From NCBI RefSeq assembly GCF_014323705.1, contig NZ_JABVEC010000001.1, forward strand, positions 186,001 to 250,000: 64,000 nt of DNA, written 5' to 3'. The DNA comes from Actinomadura alba. GTDB lineage: Bacteria; Actinomycetota; Actinomycetes; Streptosporangiales; Streptosporangiaceae. Made by a program: the position numbers and the translations under genes. The notes below the pieces were generated by a model. The model was not told the origin of the DNA. It did not search any database and worked only from the letters and a program-made list of their open reading frames with translations. Shown here piece after piece: positions 38,994 to 46,880 of this stretch. Numbering within the stretch: the stretch's first letter is position 1; every line of letters starts with the position of its first letter.

Positions 38994-39147
38994 GGGGAAC
39001 TCGGAGCCGCCGAAGGACTGCGTGGCCCTGATCCGGACCTTCTCCGAACGCCTCGGTGCGCTCGACGAACGCATCGCCGCTCTGACCGACGTGCGCAGAC
39101 GCCCCGCAGCCGAGACCAACCGTCTGGCCAAGGTGCTGGAGGGCTGA
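38866..39147 (+). pseudogene. MerR-family regulator remnant lacking the HTH
   Basis: From 38866 the frame reads ERDHNGYRIYDGDAVLLV and on to LAKVLEG. This is the wing, second helix pair and coiled-coil of a MerR regulator. The N-terminal helix-turn-helix (about 25 residues before RDxNGYRxY) is absent and is replaced by the out-of-frame end of the MFS gene. No plausible start with a ribosome site precedes it. It would be the natural regulator of the MerR-type promoter at 37902-37934. Confidence 0.78.
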
Positions 39148-39196
39148 TGGCCGACTCCCTCCGTCGTCACCGCTGGGTGCCTGTCAGATGATCGAC

Positions 39197-39243
39197 TTGT
39201 TGCGTGTCCTCGCTGCTGCTACGCTCCCAAGCGAGCGCTTGGT
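39197..39243 (+). promoter_or_regulatory. Promoter of the LLM operon with shared palindromic operator (site A)
   Basis: TTGTTG (39197-39202), 17-nt spacer, TACGCT (39220-39225), then the palindrome CCAAGCGAGCGCTTGG (39227-39242). It includes AGCGAGCGCTTGGT, one mismatch from the KstR2-type consensus AnCAAGnnCTTGnT. The operator begins 1 nt after the -10, where a repressor would block initiation. Related sites are at 44811 and 45011. Confidence 0.65.
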
Positions 39244-39262
39244 CACGTACCACGGAGGCTTG

Positions 39263-40330
39263 ATGACGTCCCTACGGGTCAGCGTCGGTTACGAACTCGA
39301 GGTGCGCGGACGGTCTCGAGACGTCGAGCAGCGATCTTTCGCGAACGTCATGGACCAGGTCGTGCTGGCCGACGAGCTCGGGTACGACACCGCGTGGTTC
39401 GTCGAGCACCACTTCACCCGAGGCTTCTCCCACTCGTCGGCACCCGACCTCGTGCTCGCCGGCCTGTCCCAGCGCACCACGCGGATCCACCTGGGCCTCG
39501 GTGTGGTGCTGCTGCCGTTCCAGTCGCCGATCCGTACGGCCGAGCGGGTGGCGACGCTCGACGTGATCAGTGGCGGCCGGGTCGAGTTCGGCACCGGCCG
39601 CGGCGCCTCGCCGCTCGAGTACCAGGCGTTCCAGCGGCCCTTCGAGCAGTCCCGCAGGATCTGGGAGGACACGCTCGAGGCCGTGCTCGCGATCTGGAAC
39701 GCGGACGGCGAGCCGGTCACGCGGGAGAACGAGTTCTTCTCGGTTCCGAACGTGGCCGTCTATCCACGGCCGGTGCAGCGGCCGCACCCCCCGGTGTGGG
39801 TGGCGTCGACCTCGCTGGACGGTTATCTCGCGGCGGCCAGGAACGGCTACAACCTGCTCGGCATGACGATGCTCAAGGGGCTGGACGACGTCGCCCAGGA
39901 CATCGCCGAGTACAAGCGATGCCTGGTGGACAACGGCCACGACCCGGACACTCGCCGCGTCGCCCTGATGATCCCATGGTTCGTCGCGCCGACCAGGGAC
40001 GAGGCGATCCAGGCCGCCGCCGACCCGGTCCTCTGGTACATCCGCCGGCAGGTCAACCTGGTCACGCCGCCCGGCTACTACGACGCCCGGCACGCCACGC
40101 ACCGGGTGCTCGGGCAGCTCGCCGCCGGCATGCCCCCCGCCGAGGCGATGGACACGCTCCGCGAGCACCACATGGTCGTGGTCGACGACGTCGAGGGCTC
40201 GCGCAAGGCGGTCGAGCTGATCCAGGCGGCGGGGGCCACCGACCTGATCCTGCAGGGCCAGGTGGGCGGGCTGGCCCACGATCACGTCTGCGACTCGATG
40301 CGGCTGTTCATGCGGGAGGTGGCCAATTGA
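39263..40330 (+). CDS. Luciferase-like (LLM) flavin-dependent monooxygenase
   Basis: 355 residues of the bacterial luciferase-like TIM-barrel family: ADELGYDTAWFVEHHF, RIHLGLGVVLLPFQSPIRTAERVATLDVISGGRVEFGTGRG and a late GATDLILQGQVGG. Such enzymes use FMNH2 (sometimes F420) to insert oxygen into or dehydrogenate a substrate. A flavin reductase gene under the same operator lies 5 kb away, which suggests a two-component monooxygenase. ATG 39263 has GGAGG at 4 nt; upstream in-frame starts would lie inside the promoter. The stop overlaps the next start (TTGA). First gene of a three-gene operon. Confidence 0.88.
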   Translation: MTSLRVSVGYELEVRGRSRDVEQRSFANVMDQVVLADELGYDTAWFVEHHFTRGFSHSSAPDLVLAGLSQRTTRIHLGLGVVLLPFQSPIRTAERVATLDVISGGRVEFGTGRGASPLEYQAFQRPFEQSRRIWEDTLEAVLAIWNADGEPVTRENEFFSVPNVAVYPRPVQRPHPPVWVASTSLDGYLAAARNGYNLLGMTMLKGLDDVAQDIAEYKRCLVDNGHDPDTRRVALMIPWFVAPTRDEAIQAAADPVLWYIRRQVNLVTPPGYYDARHATHRVLGQLAAGMPPAEAMDTLREHHMVVVDDVEGSRKAVELIQAAGATDLILQGQVGGLAHDHVCDSMRLFMREVAN

Positions 40331-41421
40331 CCTGGGCGACACGAGACTCCTTCGCCGTCACGCCCGGTGCCGCGGCGGGCCTCCTGCTGCTGTCGCCCGA
40401 ATCCGACGTCGCGACGCCGCTCGGGGCCGACGATCACGTACACGCCCTGGAACTGGCGGCGGCCACCCTCGCGGACGCGGGGCTGGACGGGTCCGACCGC
40501 GTCGTGGTGGCGCTGAACAACGACGGTGAGCAGACCGGCGTGGTGCTCGCCCACGCCGCCACGTCGGTCGCGGGCGCCGCCGCGTCGGTCGGTCCGCGCG
40601 GCCGCATGCGGTTGCACCGCGCGCTGGAGGCCGTACGCGCGACCGCCCTGATCACCACGCCGACCGGAGCGATGGACCTGCTCGCCCGGCTGCACCTGGA
40701 ATTCCTCGTCGACCCGCTCGACCTGGACCTGCGGCACGTCATGATCACCGGCGAGATCACCTCGCCGGGCACGCACGAACAGCTGGCGTCGGAGTTCGGC
40801 GCCTCGGTGGTGGAGCTGTACACCGACCCTTTCACCGGGGTGCCGGTCGCGCATCGCCGGGCCGGGCAGGCCTGCTTCTCGCCGGTGCGCGAGGGCGTGC
40901 TCGGGCTCGCGCCGCTGGACAAGGACACGGTGCTCGACCCGCCCTACCCGGAGGGGTTCGGAGAGATCGTCGTGTGCCCTCGCTGGCATTCGACCCTGCG
41001 GGAGGCGACCCTGCGCACCGGTCACGTCGTGCCGCTGTCCGGTGGTGAGGAGGGATTGCCGGCACCCTCGCACACGGTGGGCGAGCACGTGCTCGTCCGC
41101 GGCCGCTGGATCTCGGTGCCCAGGATCGCCGGCGCGCTGTCCCGGATCGAGGGCATCAGCCACTGGGAGCTGCGGATCAGTCGCGCCGGCACGCTCGACG
41201 CGGCGGCACTGCACGTCACCTTCGACCGCGAGACGCTCGTCGCGAGTCCGATGTGGAGGTCGCGCATCGCGCAGGCGCTGGCCGCCCTCACCCCGGTGAC
41301 GGTCGAGGTGGTCGTCGACCCCGAGGTCTCGGCCGAGAGGCGGCCCGGGTCGATCAACGATCTGCGCGGCCACCACCTCGCCCGCGACCGGACGGCGGTG
41401 GGCGGCCGCCCGGTGCCCTGA
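40327..41421 (+). CDS. PaaK-like acyl-adenylate-fold protein lacking the P-loop
   Basis: 364 residues. It aligns in layout with the second half of phenylacetate-CoA ligase-type enzymes: GLDGSDRVVVALNN, ALITTPTGAMDLLARL, LRHVMITGEITSPGTHEQL, ASVVELYTDPFTGVPVA and the C-terminal small domain. Where the ATP-binding loop S/T-SGTTG-xP is expected, the sequence reads LLSPESDVATPLGADD, so ATP use is doubtful. It may be a degenerate ligase, a regulatory subunit or a CoA-ester-binding partner of the adjacent ligase. The start is TTG 40327 (GGGAGG at 7 nt), overlapping the LLM stop by 4 nt. Confidence 0.65.
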   Translation: MTWATRDSFAVTPGAAAGLLLLSPESDVATPLGADDHVHALELAAATLADAGLDGSDRVVVALNNDGEQTGVVLAHAATSVAGAAASVGPRGRMRLHRALEAVRATALITTPTGAMDLLARLHLEFLVDPLDLDLRHVMITGEITSPGTHEQLASEFGASVVELYTDPFTGVPVAHRRAGQACFSPVREGVLGLAPLDKDTVLDPPYPEGFGEIVVCPRWHSTLREATLRTGHVVPLSGGEEGLPAPSHTVGEHVLVRGRWISVPRIAGALSRIEGISHWELRISRAGTLDAAALHVTFDRETLVASPMWRSRIAQALAALTPVTVEVVVDPEVSAERRPGSINDLRGHHLARDRTAVGGRPVP

Positions 41422-41474
41422 CCGCCAGGCCGGACGGCGAGAGGGAGAAGAGACACAGGTCGGGAGGTTGGCCC

Positions 41475-43100
41475 GTGGAGCCACGACCGGTGCCGGAGTG
41501 GGGCACGATCCCGCGCATGCTGAGGGACCAGGCCGCCGGCCACGGTGCCGTCGAGGCCGTGGTGGCCGGACCGGTGCGGCTCACCATCGCCGAACTGGCC
41601 CGGCGGGCGGGTGAGGCCGCCCGGGGGCTCATCGCGCTCGGGGTGTCCCCCGGCGACCGGGTCGGGATCTGGGCGCCGAACACCCCCGAGTGGGTGATCA
41701 GCGCGTACGGCGTGTGGGACGCGGGTGCCGTCGTGGCGCCGTTGTCGACCCGGTTCAAGGGCATCGAGGCCGGCCGGATGCTGCACCGCGTCGGGGCGAG
41801 GGTGCTCTTCGTCGCCGAAGGGTTCATGGACACCTCCTTCCTCGGCATGCTGGCCGAGGCGTACGGCGAGCCGGCCGCGGGCCGGCCGTTCGGCGGGCTC
41901 CCCGATCTGCGTCACGTGATCACTTTCGGGCGGCCCTCGGTTCCGCCCCGCCCCGGCGTCCTGCCGTGGGCGGACTTCGCCGCGCGCGGTGCAGGCGTGC
42001 CCGCGCGGGAGGCCGAGCGGCGTGCGCTCGCCGTGCGCGAGGACGATCTTGCCGAGATCATGGCGACCTCCGGGACGACGGGAGCGCCCAAGGGCGTCAT
42101 GCTGCCGCACGGTCAGTTGCTGCGCGGCTACTGGGACTGGGCCGAGATCGTCACACTCGGCGAAGAGGACCGCTACCCGATCATCGCGCCGTTCTCGCAC
42201 GGATTCGGGATCAACGCCGGGCTTCTCGCGTGCGTGCTCAAGCGTGCCACGATGATCCCGGTCGCGCTCTTCGCGCCCGACGAGCTCATGGACCTGATCG
42301 AACGCGACCGGATCAGTGTCCTCGCCGGGCCTCCGACGCTCTTCCACCGGATCCTCGACGAGCTCGGAACGGCCGGCCGCGACGTGTCCTCGCTGCGGGT
42401 GGCCATCTGCGGCGCCGCGGCCGTGCCTCCCGAGCTGATCCGGCGGCTGCTCGACCGGGTCGGGCTGAAACGGATGATCAACGCGTACGGCCTGATGGAG
42501 GGGACGGTCGTCTCGATGACCCGGGCCGAGGACCCGGTGGAGGTCATCGCGGGATCGACCGGGCGGGCGGTGCCCGGCGTCTCCCTGCGGATCGTCGACG
42601 ACGCCGGACGCGACCTGCCGCACGGCGAACGCGGCGAGATCCTGGTCGGCGGGTACGGCGTCATGCCCGGGTACTGGGACGATCCGGAGAAGACCGCCGA
42701 GGTCGTCGACGCCGACGGCTGGCTGCACACCGGCGACATCGGCGTCCTCGACGAGCGGGGCGACCTCGCCGTCGTGGACCGCAAGAAAGAGATGTTCATC
42801 GTCGGCGGTTTCAACGCCTACCCCGCCGAGATCGAGGCGCTGCTGCTGCACCATCCGAACGTGGCGCAGGCGGCCGTCATCGGCGTGGCCGACGCCAGGC
42901 TCGGCGAGGTCGGCTGGGCCTACGTCGTGCCGCGCCCGGGCGCGGTTCCCGAGCCCGGAGCCGTCCTCGCGTGGGCCCGGGAGAACATGTCCAACTACAA
43001 GGTGCCGCGCCGTGTGATCGTCGTTGACGCACTCCCGGCCAATGTCAACGGCAAGGTCGACAAGCCGGCGCTGCGCGCCCGCGCCGCCACGGCCCGCTGA
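41475..43100 (+). CDS. Acyl-CoA synthetase (FadD3-like AMP-binding ligase)
   Basis: 541 residues. It activates a carboxylic acid to its CoA thioester through an acyl-AMP. Motifs are P-loop TSGTTGAPKGVMLPH, A5-type NAYGLMEGTV, A7-type GWLHTGDIGVLDERG, DRKKEMFIVGGFNAYPAEIE and a catalytic Lys near GKVDKPALR. Overall it resembles the FadD3-type ligases that act on degraded steroid rings more than long-chain FadD; this substrate guess rests on similarity by eye and context. The start is GTG 41475 with GGGAGG at 7 nt. Last gene of the LLM operon, convergent with the DUF35 gene. Confidence 0.87.
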   Translation: MEPRPVPEWGTIPRMLRDQAAGHGAVEAVVAGPVRLTIAELARRAGEAARGLIALGVSPGDRVGIWAPNTPEWVISAYGVWDAGAVVAPLSTRFKGIEAGRMLHRVGARVLFVAEGFMDTSFLGMLAEAYGEPAAGRPFGGLPDLRHVITFGRPSVPPRPGVLPWADFAARGAGVPAREAERRALAVREDDLAEIMATSGTTGAPKGVMLPHGQLLRGYWDWAEIVTLGEEDRYPIIAPFSHGFGINAGLLACVLKRATMIPVALFAPDELMDLIERDRISVLAGPPTLFHRILDELGTAGRDVSSLRVAICGAAAVPPELIRRLLDRVGLKRMINAYGLMEGTVVSMTRAEDPVEVIAGSTGRAVPGVSLRIVDDAGRDLPHGERGEILVGGYGVMPGYWDDPEKTAEVVDADGWLHTGDIGVLDERGDLAVVDRKKEMFIVGGFNAYPAEIEALLLHHPNVAQAAVIGVADARLGEVGWAYVVPRPGAVPEPGAVLAWARENMSNYKVPRRVIVVDALPANVNGKVDKPALRARAATAR

Positions 43101-43117
43101 GTTCCGCAGCGTGTTCT

Positions 43118-43555
43118 TCAGGGGGTTCGCCGGCGCGGTCGCCACTGGACGAGGGTGAAGCCCTCGCCATCGTCCCCGAGCACGTCGGCGAAGACCGCCT
43201 CCACCGGCAGCCCGGGCACGAGGTCCGCCACGCCGGCCGCCACGAGGTTGCCGTACATGAAGAGGTCGTCGGCGTCGTCGAGCCGGACCATCAGCACCGC
43301 GAAGGGCACCTCGGCGGCCATCGCGGGCATGAACGCGTGGTGGTTCACGATCCAGCTGTAGACCCGGCCGGTGCCCATGGCGGGCACCCACCCGGACTCG
43401 CGCGACCGGCAGCGGTTGCAGACGGCGCGGGGTGGGAAGCGCGGCGTGCCGCAGTGGCCGCAGCGCTGGAGCAGCAGTTCGTGCCGTCGCACGGCCTCCC
43501 ACCAGGGGGCCGAGTCCCGGTCCGGCCATGGCCGCGGACGTGGTGGCGCGCTCAT
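43118..43555 (-). CDS. DUF35 OB-fold/rubredoxin-like zinc-ribbon protein
   Basis: 145 residues. The N-terminal helix PWWEAVRRHELLLQRC leads into a zinc ribbon C-x2-C (CGHCG) ... C-x2-C (CNRCRS), then the OB fold (GRVYSWIVNHHAF, PFAVLMVRLDD). DUF35 proteins pair with thiolase-like Ltp proteins in steroid side-chain degradation, where the pair acts as an aldolase or thiolase. The gene is 16 nt downstream of such an Ltp gene. ATG 43555 has a GGAG-rich leader. Confidence 0.9.
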   Translation of the reverse strand: MSAPPRPRPWPDRDSAPWWEAVRRHELLLQRCGHCGTPRFPPRAVCNRCRSRESGWVPAMGTGRVYSWIVNHHAFMPAMAAEVPFAVLMVRLDDADDLFMYGNLVAAGVADLVPGLPVEAVFADVLGDDGEGFTLVQWRPRRRTP

Positions 43556-43571
43556 CCCCCGCTCCCCCCGG

Positions 43572-44738
43572 TCACCGGTCCGCCCGCAGGATGAGGGCGG
43601 ACGTGCCCGCCAGGACGTATCCCGGCTGTGCCGTGGACAGCGCCACCTCGGCGCCAGGCACCTGGCGATCGCCCGCGGTGCCGCGCAGCTGCGACACCGC
43701 CTCGGCGACATGGTTGAGCCCGTGCACGTACCCCTCGGACAGGAACCCGCCATGAGTGTTCACCGGCAGCGTCCCGCCGAGGGCGGTGGCGCCCGAGGCG
43801 ACGTACGGCCCTCCCTCTCCCTTCGGGCAGAAGCCGTAGTCCTCGAGCTGCACCAGCACGGAGTAGCTGAAGCAGTCGTAGATCTCGGCGACGTCGATGT
43901 CCGCCGGCCCGGCTCCGGCCATGGCGTAGAGGCGCGGTGCCACGCGGGCCGCCTCGGAGACGGTGAAGTCGGTCCCGGTGCCGGACAGGAAGCTGTCACC
44001 ACCGCCCCAGACCGCCCCGGAGATGAGCACCGGCGGGCGGGGCAGGTGCCGGGCCCGCTCGACCGAGGTGACCACCACCGCGCAGGCACCGTCGGTCTCC
44101 AGGCAGCAGTCCAGCAGCCGCAACGGCTCCGCGATCCAGCGCGAGGCCAGGTAGTCGTCCAGCGTGATGGGCTCGCGTTTGAGCGCCCTGTCGTTCTTCG
44201 CGGCGTTGGCACGCTGGTTCACCGCGATGTGCCCGAACTGCTCGTGGGTCGTGCCGTAGGCGATCATGTGCGCCCGCGCGTACATGGCGAACTGCTGCGA
44301 GGGCGCGAGAAGACCGTACGGAGCCTGGTACTGCACGTCGAAGACCGGCGCCGGTCCGCGGCCGGTGCCGCCCATGCGGAACTCCGACCGCGCGTTGACG
44401 GCCCGGTAGCAGACCACGGTCGTCGCGATGCCCGCCGCCACCGCCATGGCCGCCTGCCCGACGACCGAGTGGGAGACGCTGCCGCCGCCGAACTGGTCGA
44501 GGTACCACGTGACCTCGGGGACGCCGAGGGCCGGGGCGACCACCCAGGGCGGCGTCGAGTCGCCGACACGGTGCGTGGCGAGCGCGTCGACGTCGCCGAC
44601 GGTGAGCCCCGCGTCGTCGAGCGCCGCGAGGATCGCGTCGACGGCCAGGGTGAGGGTGGACACGCCCGAGTTCGCGCTGAAGGGCGTGTAGCCCACGCCG
44701 GCGATGGCGGCCCGGTCTCGCAAGTGCCCTGAACCCAC
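43572..44738 (-). CDS. Lipid-transfer-type thiolase/aldolase (Ltp)
   Basis: 388 residues, thiolase fold of the SCP-x/Ltp branch: RAAIAGVGYTPFSANSGVST at the start, LDQFGGGSVSHSVVGQAAMA at the position of the thiolase nucleophile (no Cys), DIDVAEIYDCFSYSVLVQLE, and NTHGGFLSEGYVHGLNH near the end. The missing active-site Cys is typical of Ltp proteins that perform retro-aldol cleavage with a DUF35 partner rather than thiolysis. The GTG at 44738 is chosen for its GAGAGGGG leader. It forms an operon with the DUF35 gene; the promoter carries operator site B. Confidence 0.88.
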   Translation of the reverse strand: MGSGHLRDRAAIAGVGYTPFSANSGVSTLTLAVDAILAALDDAGLTVGDVDALATHRVGDSTPPWVVAPALGVPEVTWYLDQFGGGSVSHSVVGQAAMAVAAGIATTVVCYRAVNARSEFRMGGTGRGPAPVFDVQYQAPYGLLAPSQQFAMYARAHMIAYGTTHEQFGHIAVNQRANAAKNDRALKREPITLDDYLASRWIAEPLRLLDCCLETDGACAVVVTSVERARHLPRPPVLISGAVWGGGDSFLSGTGTDFTVSEAARVAPRLYAMAGAGPADIDVAEIYDCFSYSVLVQLEDYGFCPKGEGGPYVASGATALGGTLPVNTHGGFLSEGYVHGLNHVAEAVSQLRGTAGDRQVPGAEVALSTAQPGYVLAGTSALILRADR

Positions 44739-44810
44739 GAGACCCCTCTCCCGCGACCTCTCCGCGACGGCGTGCGGCCCGCTCGTGTCCCGGCGTGGTC
44801 GATGATGACG

Positions 44811-44858
44811 AGCAAGCGCTTGGCCAAGAGACAAGCATCCGGACGCGGAGACTGTCAA
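44811..44858 (-). promoter_or_regulatory. Ltp-DUF35 promoter with operator site B
   Basis: On the minus strand TTGACA (44858-44853) is followed after 17 nt by CTTGTC (44835-44830), then the operator. On the plus strand the operator reads AGCAAGCGCTTGGCCAAGAG (44811-44830), matching 19 of 20 bases of site C. The core CAAGCGCTTG is a perfect palindrome. Confidence 0.62.
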
Positions 44859-44977
44859 CGCCCCGGCCGGGCCGGCGGACACCCTCACCGCCGTCGAGCC
44901 ATCTCGGCCGCGCACCCATCACCCCTTCCCACCAGGCGATAGACCCATCGAGTCGCGTTGGGCGGCGGGCGATCGGC

Positions 44978-45030
44978 TTGACACCGCGAACCGCACCCGC
45001 CTATCGTCCAAGCAAGCGCTTGGCTAAGAG
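44978..45030 (+). promoter_or_regulatory. Flavin reductase-FadE promoter with operator site C
   Basis: TTGACA (44978-44983), 18-nt spacer, TATCGT (45002-45007), then AGCAAGCGCTTGGCTAAGAG (45011-45030) covering the expected start of transcription and ending 14 nt before the ATG. It has the same promoter-operator spacing pattern as sites A and B. Confidence 0.68.
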
Positions 45031-45044
45031 AAGGGATCGGGCCA

Positions 45045-45647
45045 ATGGCCGACGGTGCATTTGCCACCACGGCGCCCGGCTACGACTCGGCCGATCGCCC
45101 CTCCGGCCACGGCTCGCGACGCCGGCTGCCCGGGTCGCCCAACGGAGCCCCGGCCGCACCGGTCACCGACATCGACAGCATGCGGTTCCGGTCGATACTC
45201 GGCCGGTTCGCCACCGGAGTCGTGGCCATCACCGCCATCGATCCGGCCGATGGCCGGCCGGCCGGGCTGGCCGCCAACTCGTTCACGTCCGTGTCACTCG
45301 ACCCGCCGCTGGTCGCGTTCTGCGTCGCGCACACGAGCACGACCTGGCCACGGCTACGCCGGGCCGACCGGCAGTGCGTCAACATCCTCAGCCGGCAGCA
45401 GCTCGACATCTGCGTCCGGCTGGCGGCGAAGGGCGGCGACAAGTTCGCCGACCTCGAGTGGACGGCCGCACCCGGCGGCAGCCCCGTGCTCAAGGAGGCA
45501 CTGGCCTGGATCGAGTGCTCCGTCGAGAGCGAGGTCGTCGCCGGTGACCACACGATCATCGTCGCCCGGGTGCACCACCTCGACAAGCACCACGAGGCCG
45601 ACCCGCTGCTGTTCTACAAGGGCGGGTACGGCCGCTTCGATGGCTGA
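45045..45647 (+). CDS. Flavin reductase (HsaB/HpaC-type)
   Basis: 200 residues. After a 40-residue Gly/Pro-rich N-terminus, the flavin-reductase split-barrel domain starts at MRFRSILGRFATGVVAITA, followed by GLAANSFTSVSLDPPLVAFCV (flavin contacts), CVNILSRQQ and a late PLLFYKGGYGRF. It supplies reduced FMN or FAD to a partner oxygenase, most likely the luciferase-like enzyme of the same regulon. ATG 45045 has GAAGGGA upstream. The stop overlaps the acyl-CoA dehydrogenase start by 8 nt. Confidence 0.9.
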   Translation: MADGAFATTAPGYDSADRPSGHGSRRRLPGSPNGAPAAPVTDIDSMRFRSILGRFATGVVAITAIDPADGRPAGLAANSFTSVSLDPPLVAFCVAHTSTTWPRLRRADRQCVNILSRQQLDICVRLAAKGGDKFADLEWTAAPGGSPVLKEALAWIECSVESEVVAGDHTIIVARVHHLDKHHEADPLLFYKGGYGRFDG

Positions 45648-46824
45648 CCCGGCGGGCCGCCCCGGCACCCGCCTCGACCGGTTCCGCGCCGAGGTGCGCG
45701 ACTGGCTCACGCTGAACCTGAGCGGCGAGTTCGCCAAGGCACGGGGGCTCGGCGGCCCCGGCCTCGAGCACCAGGGGCACGAGGTGCGCCTCGCTTGGGA
45801 GCGGCTGCTCGGCGAGGCGGGCTGGACCTGCCTGGGCTGGCCCGTGGAGCACGGCGGGCGCGGCGCCGCCATGGACGAACAGGTCGTCTTCTTCGAGGAG
45901 TACGCCCGGGCGGACGCCCCGCAGCGGATGGGGCACATCGGCGAGGGGCTGATCGGACCCACGATCATCGACTTCGGCACCGACGAGCAGAAGCGCCGCT
46001 TCCTGCCGCCGATCCGGCGCGGCGAAGAGCTGTGGTGCCAGGGCTATTCCGAACCCGGGGCCGGATCCGATCTGGCCGCCGTCCAGACGCGTGCCGAGCT
46101 GGTCGACGACGAATGGGTGGTCCATGGGCAGAAGGTGTGGACCTCGCTCGCGCACGTGGCCGACTGGTGCTTCGTCCTCTGCCGGACCGAACCGGGCTCG
46201 CAGCGCCACAAGGGACTGGCCTATCTCCTCGTGCCCATGCGGCAGCCGGGCGTCGAGGTGCGCCCCATCGTCCAGTTGACCGGCACCAGCGAGTTCAACG
46301 AGGTCTTCTTCGACGGCGCCCGGACGGCCGCGGGCAACATCCTGGGCGCGCCCGGCGACGGATGGCGGGTCGCGATGGCGACGCTCGGGTACGAACGGGG
46401 CGCGTCGACCCTCGGGCAGCAGATCGGCTTCCGCCGGGAACTGGACCGCGTCATGGAACAGGCGCGCGCCGGCGGCGCGGCGGCGGATCCGATCCTGCGG
46501 AGCCGGCTGACCCAGGCGTGGATCGAACTGGAGATCATGCGGTTCAACGCGCTGCGGACGATGCGGTCGCCGGCCGACGGCGAACCGGGGCCGGAGGTCT
46601 CGATCGCCAAGCTCTTCTGGTCCGAATGGCATCGCAGGCTCGGCGAGCTCGCCGTGGACGTGCGAGGGGCCGAGGGGATGGTGGCGGCGAACGCCGATCC
46701 CTACGAGCCGACCGCCGCCCAGCGGCTGCTGCTGTTCAGCCGGGCGGACACGATCTACGCGGGCTCCAGCGAGATCCAGCGCAACATCATCGCCGAACGG
46801 ACCCTGGGTCTGCCGAGATCGTGA
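45640..46824 (+). CDS. Acyl-CoA dehydrogenase (FadE)
   Basis: 394 residues. It introduces a double bond into an acyl-CoA using FAD. Motifs are LGWPVEHGGRGAAMDEQVVF, QGYSEPGAGSDLAAVQTRA (FAD/acyl contacts), VHGQKVWTSLAHVADW and the C-terminal YAGSSEIQRNIIAERTLGLPR. These are typical of the mycobacterial FadE proteins that form heterotetramers in steroid catabolism. A second fadE subunit gene is not in the window. ATG 45640 lies inside the flavin reductase 3' end, so the two are coupled. Confidence 0.92.
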   Translation: MADPAGRPGTRLDRFRAEVRDWLTLNLSGEFAKARGLGGPGLEHQGHEVRLAWERLLGEAGWTCLGWPVEHGGRGAAMDEQVVFFEEYARADAPQRMGHIGEGLIGPTIIDFGTDEQKRRFLPPIRRGEELWCQGYSEPGAGSDLAAVQTRAELVDDEWVVHGQKVWTSLAHVADWCFVLCRTEPGSQRHKGLAYLLVPMRQPGVEVRPIVQLTGTSEFNEVFFDGARTAAGNILGAPGDGWRVAMATLGYERGASTLGQQIGFRRELDRVMEQARAGGAAADPILRSRLTQAWIELEIMRFNALRTMRSPADGEPGPEVSIAKLFWSEWHRRLGELAVDVRGAEGMVAANADPYEPTAAQRLLLFSRADTIYAGSSEIQRNIIAERTLGLPRS

Positions 46825-46880
46825 TGCCGGGTCCCGCGCGTGCGGCACTCGACCTGCAAGATCCGGGATATCTTGCGCAT

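Larger units (their letters stand above)
44739..45044. other. 306-nt divergent control region
   Basis: Gene-free spacer between the divergent Ltp and flavin-reductase units. It holds both promoters and two 20-nt operator repeats exactly 200 bp apart, described separately. No coding sequence seen. Confidence 0.8.
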
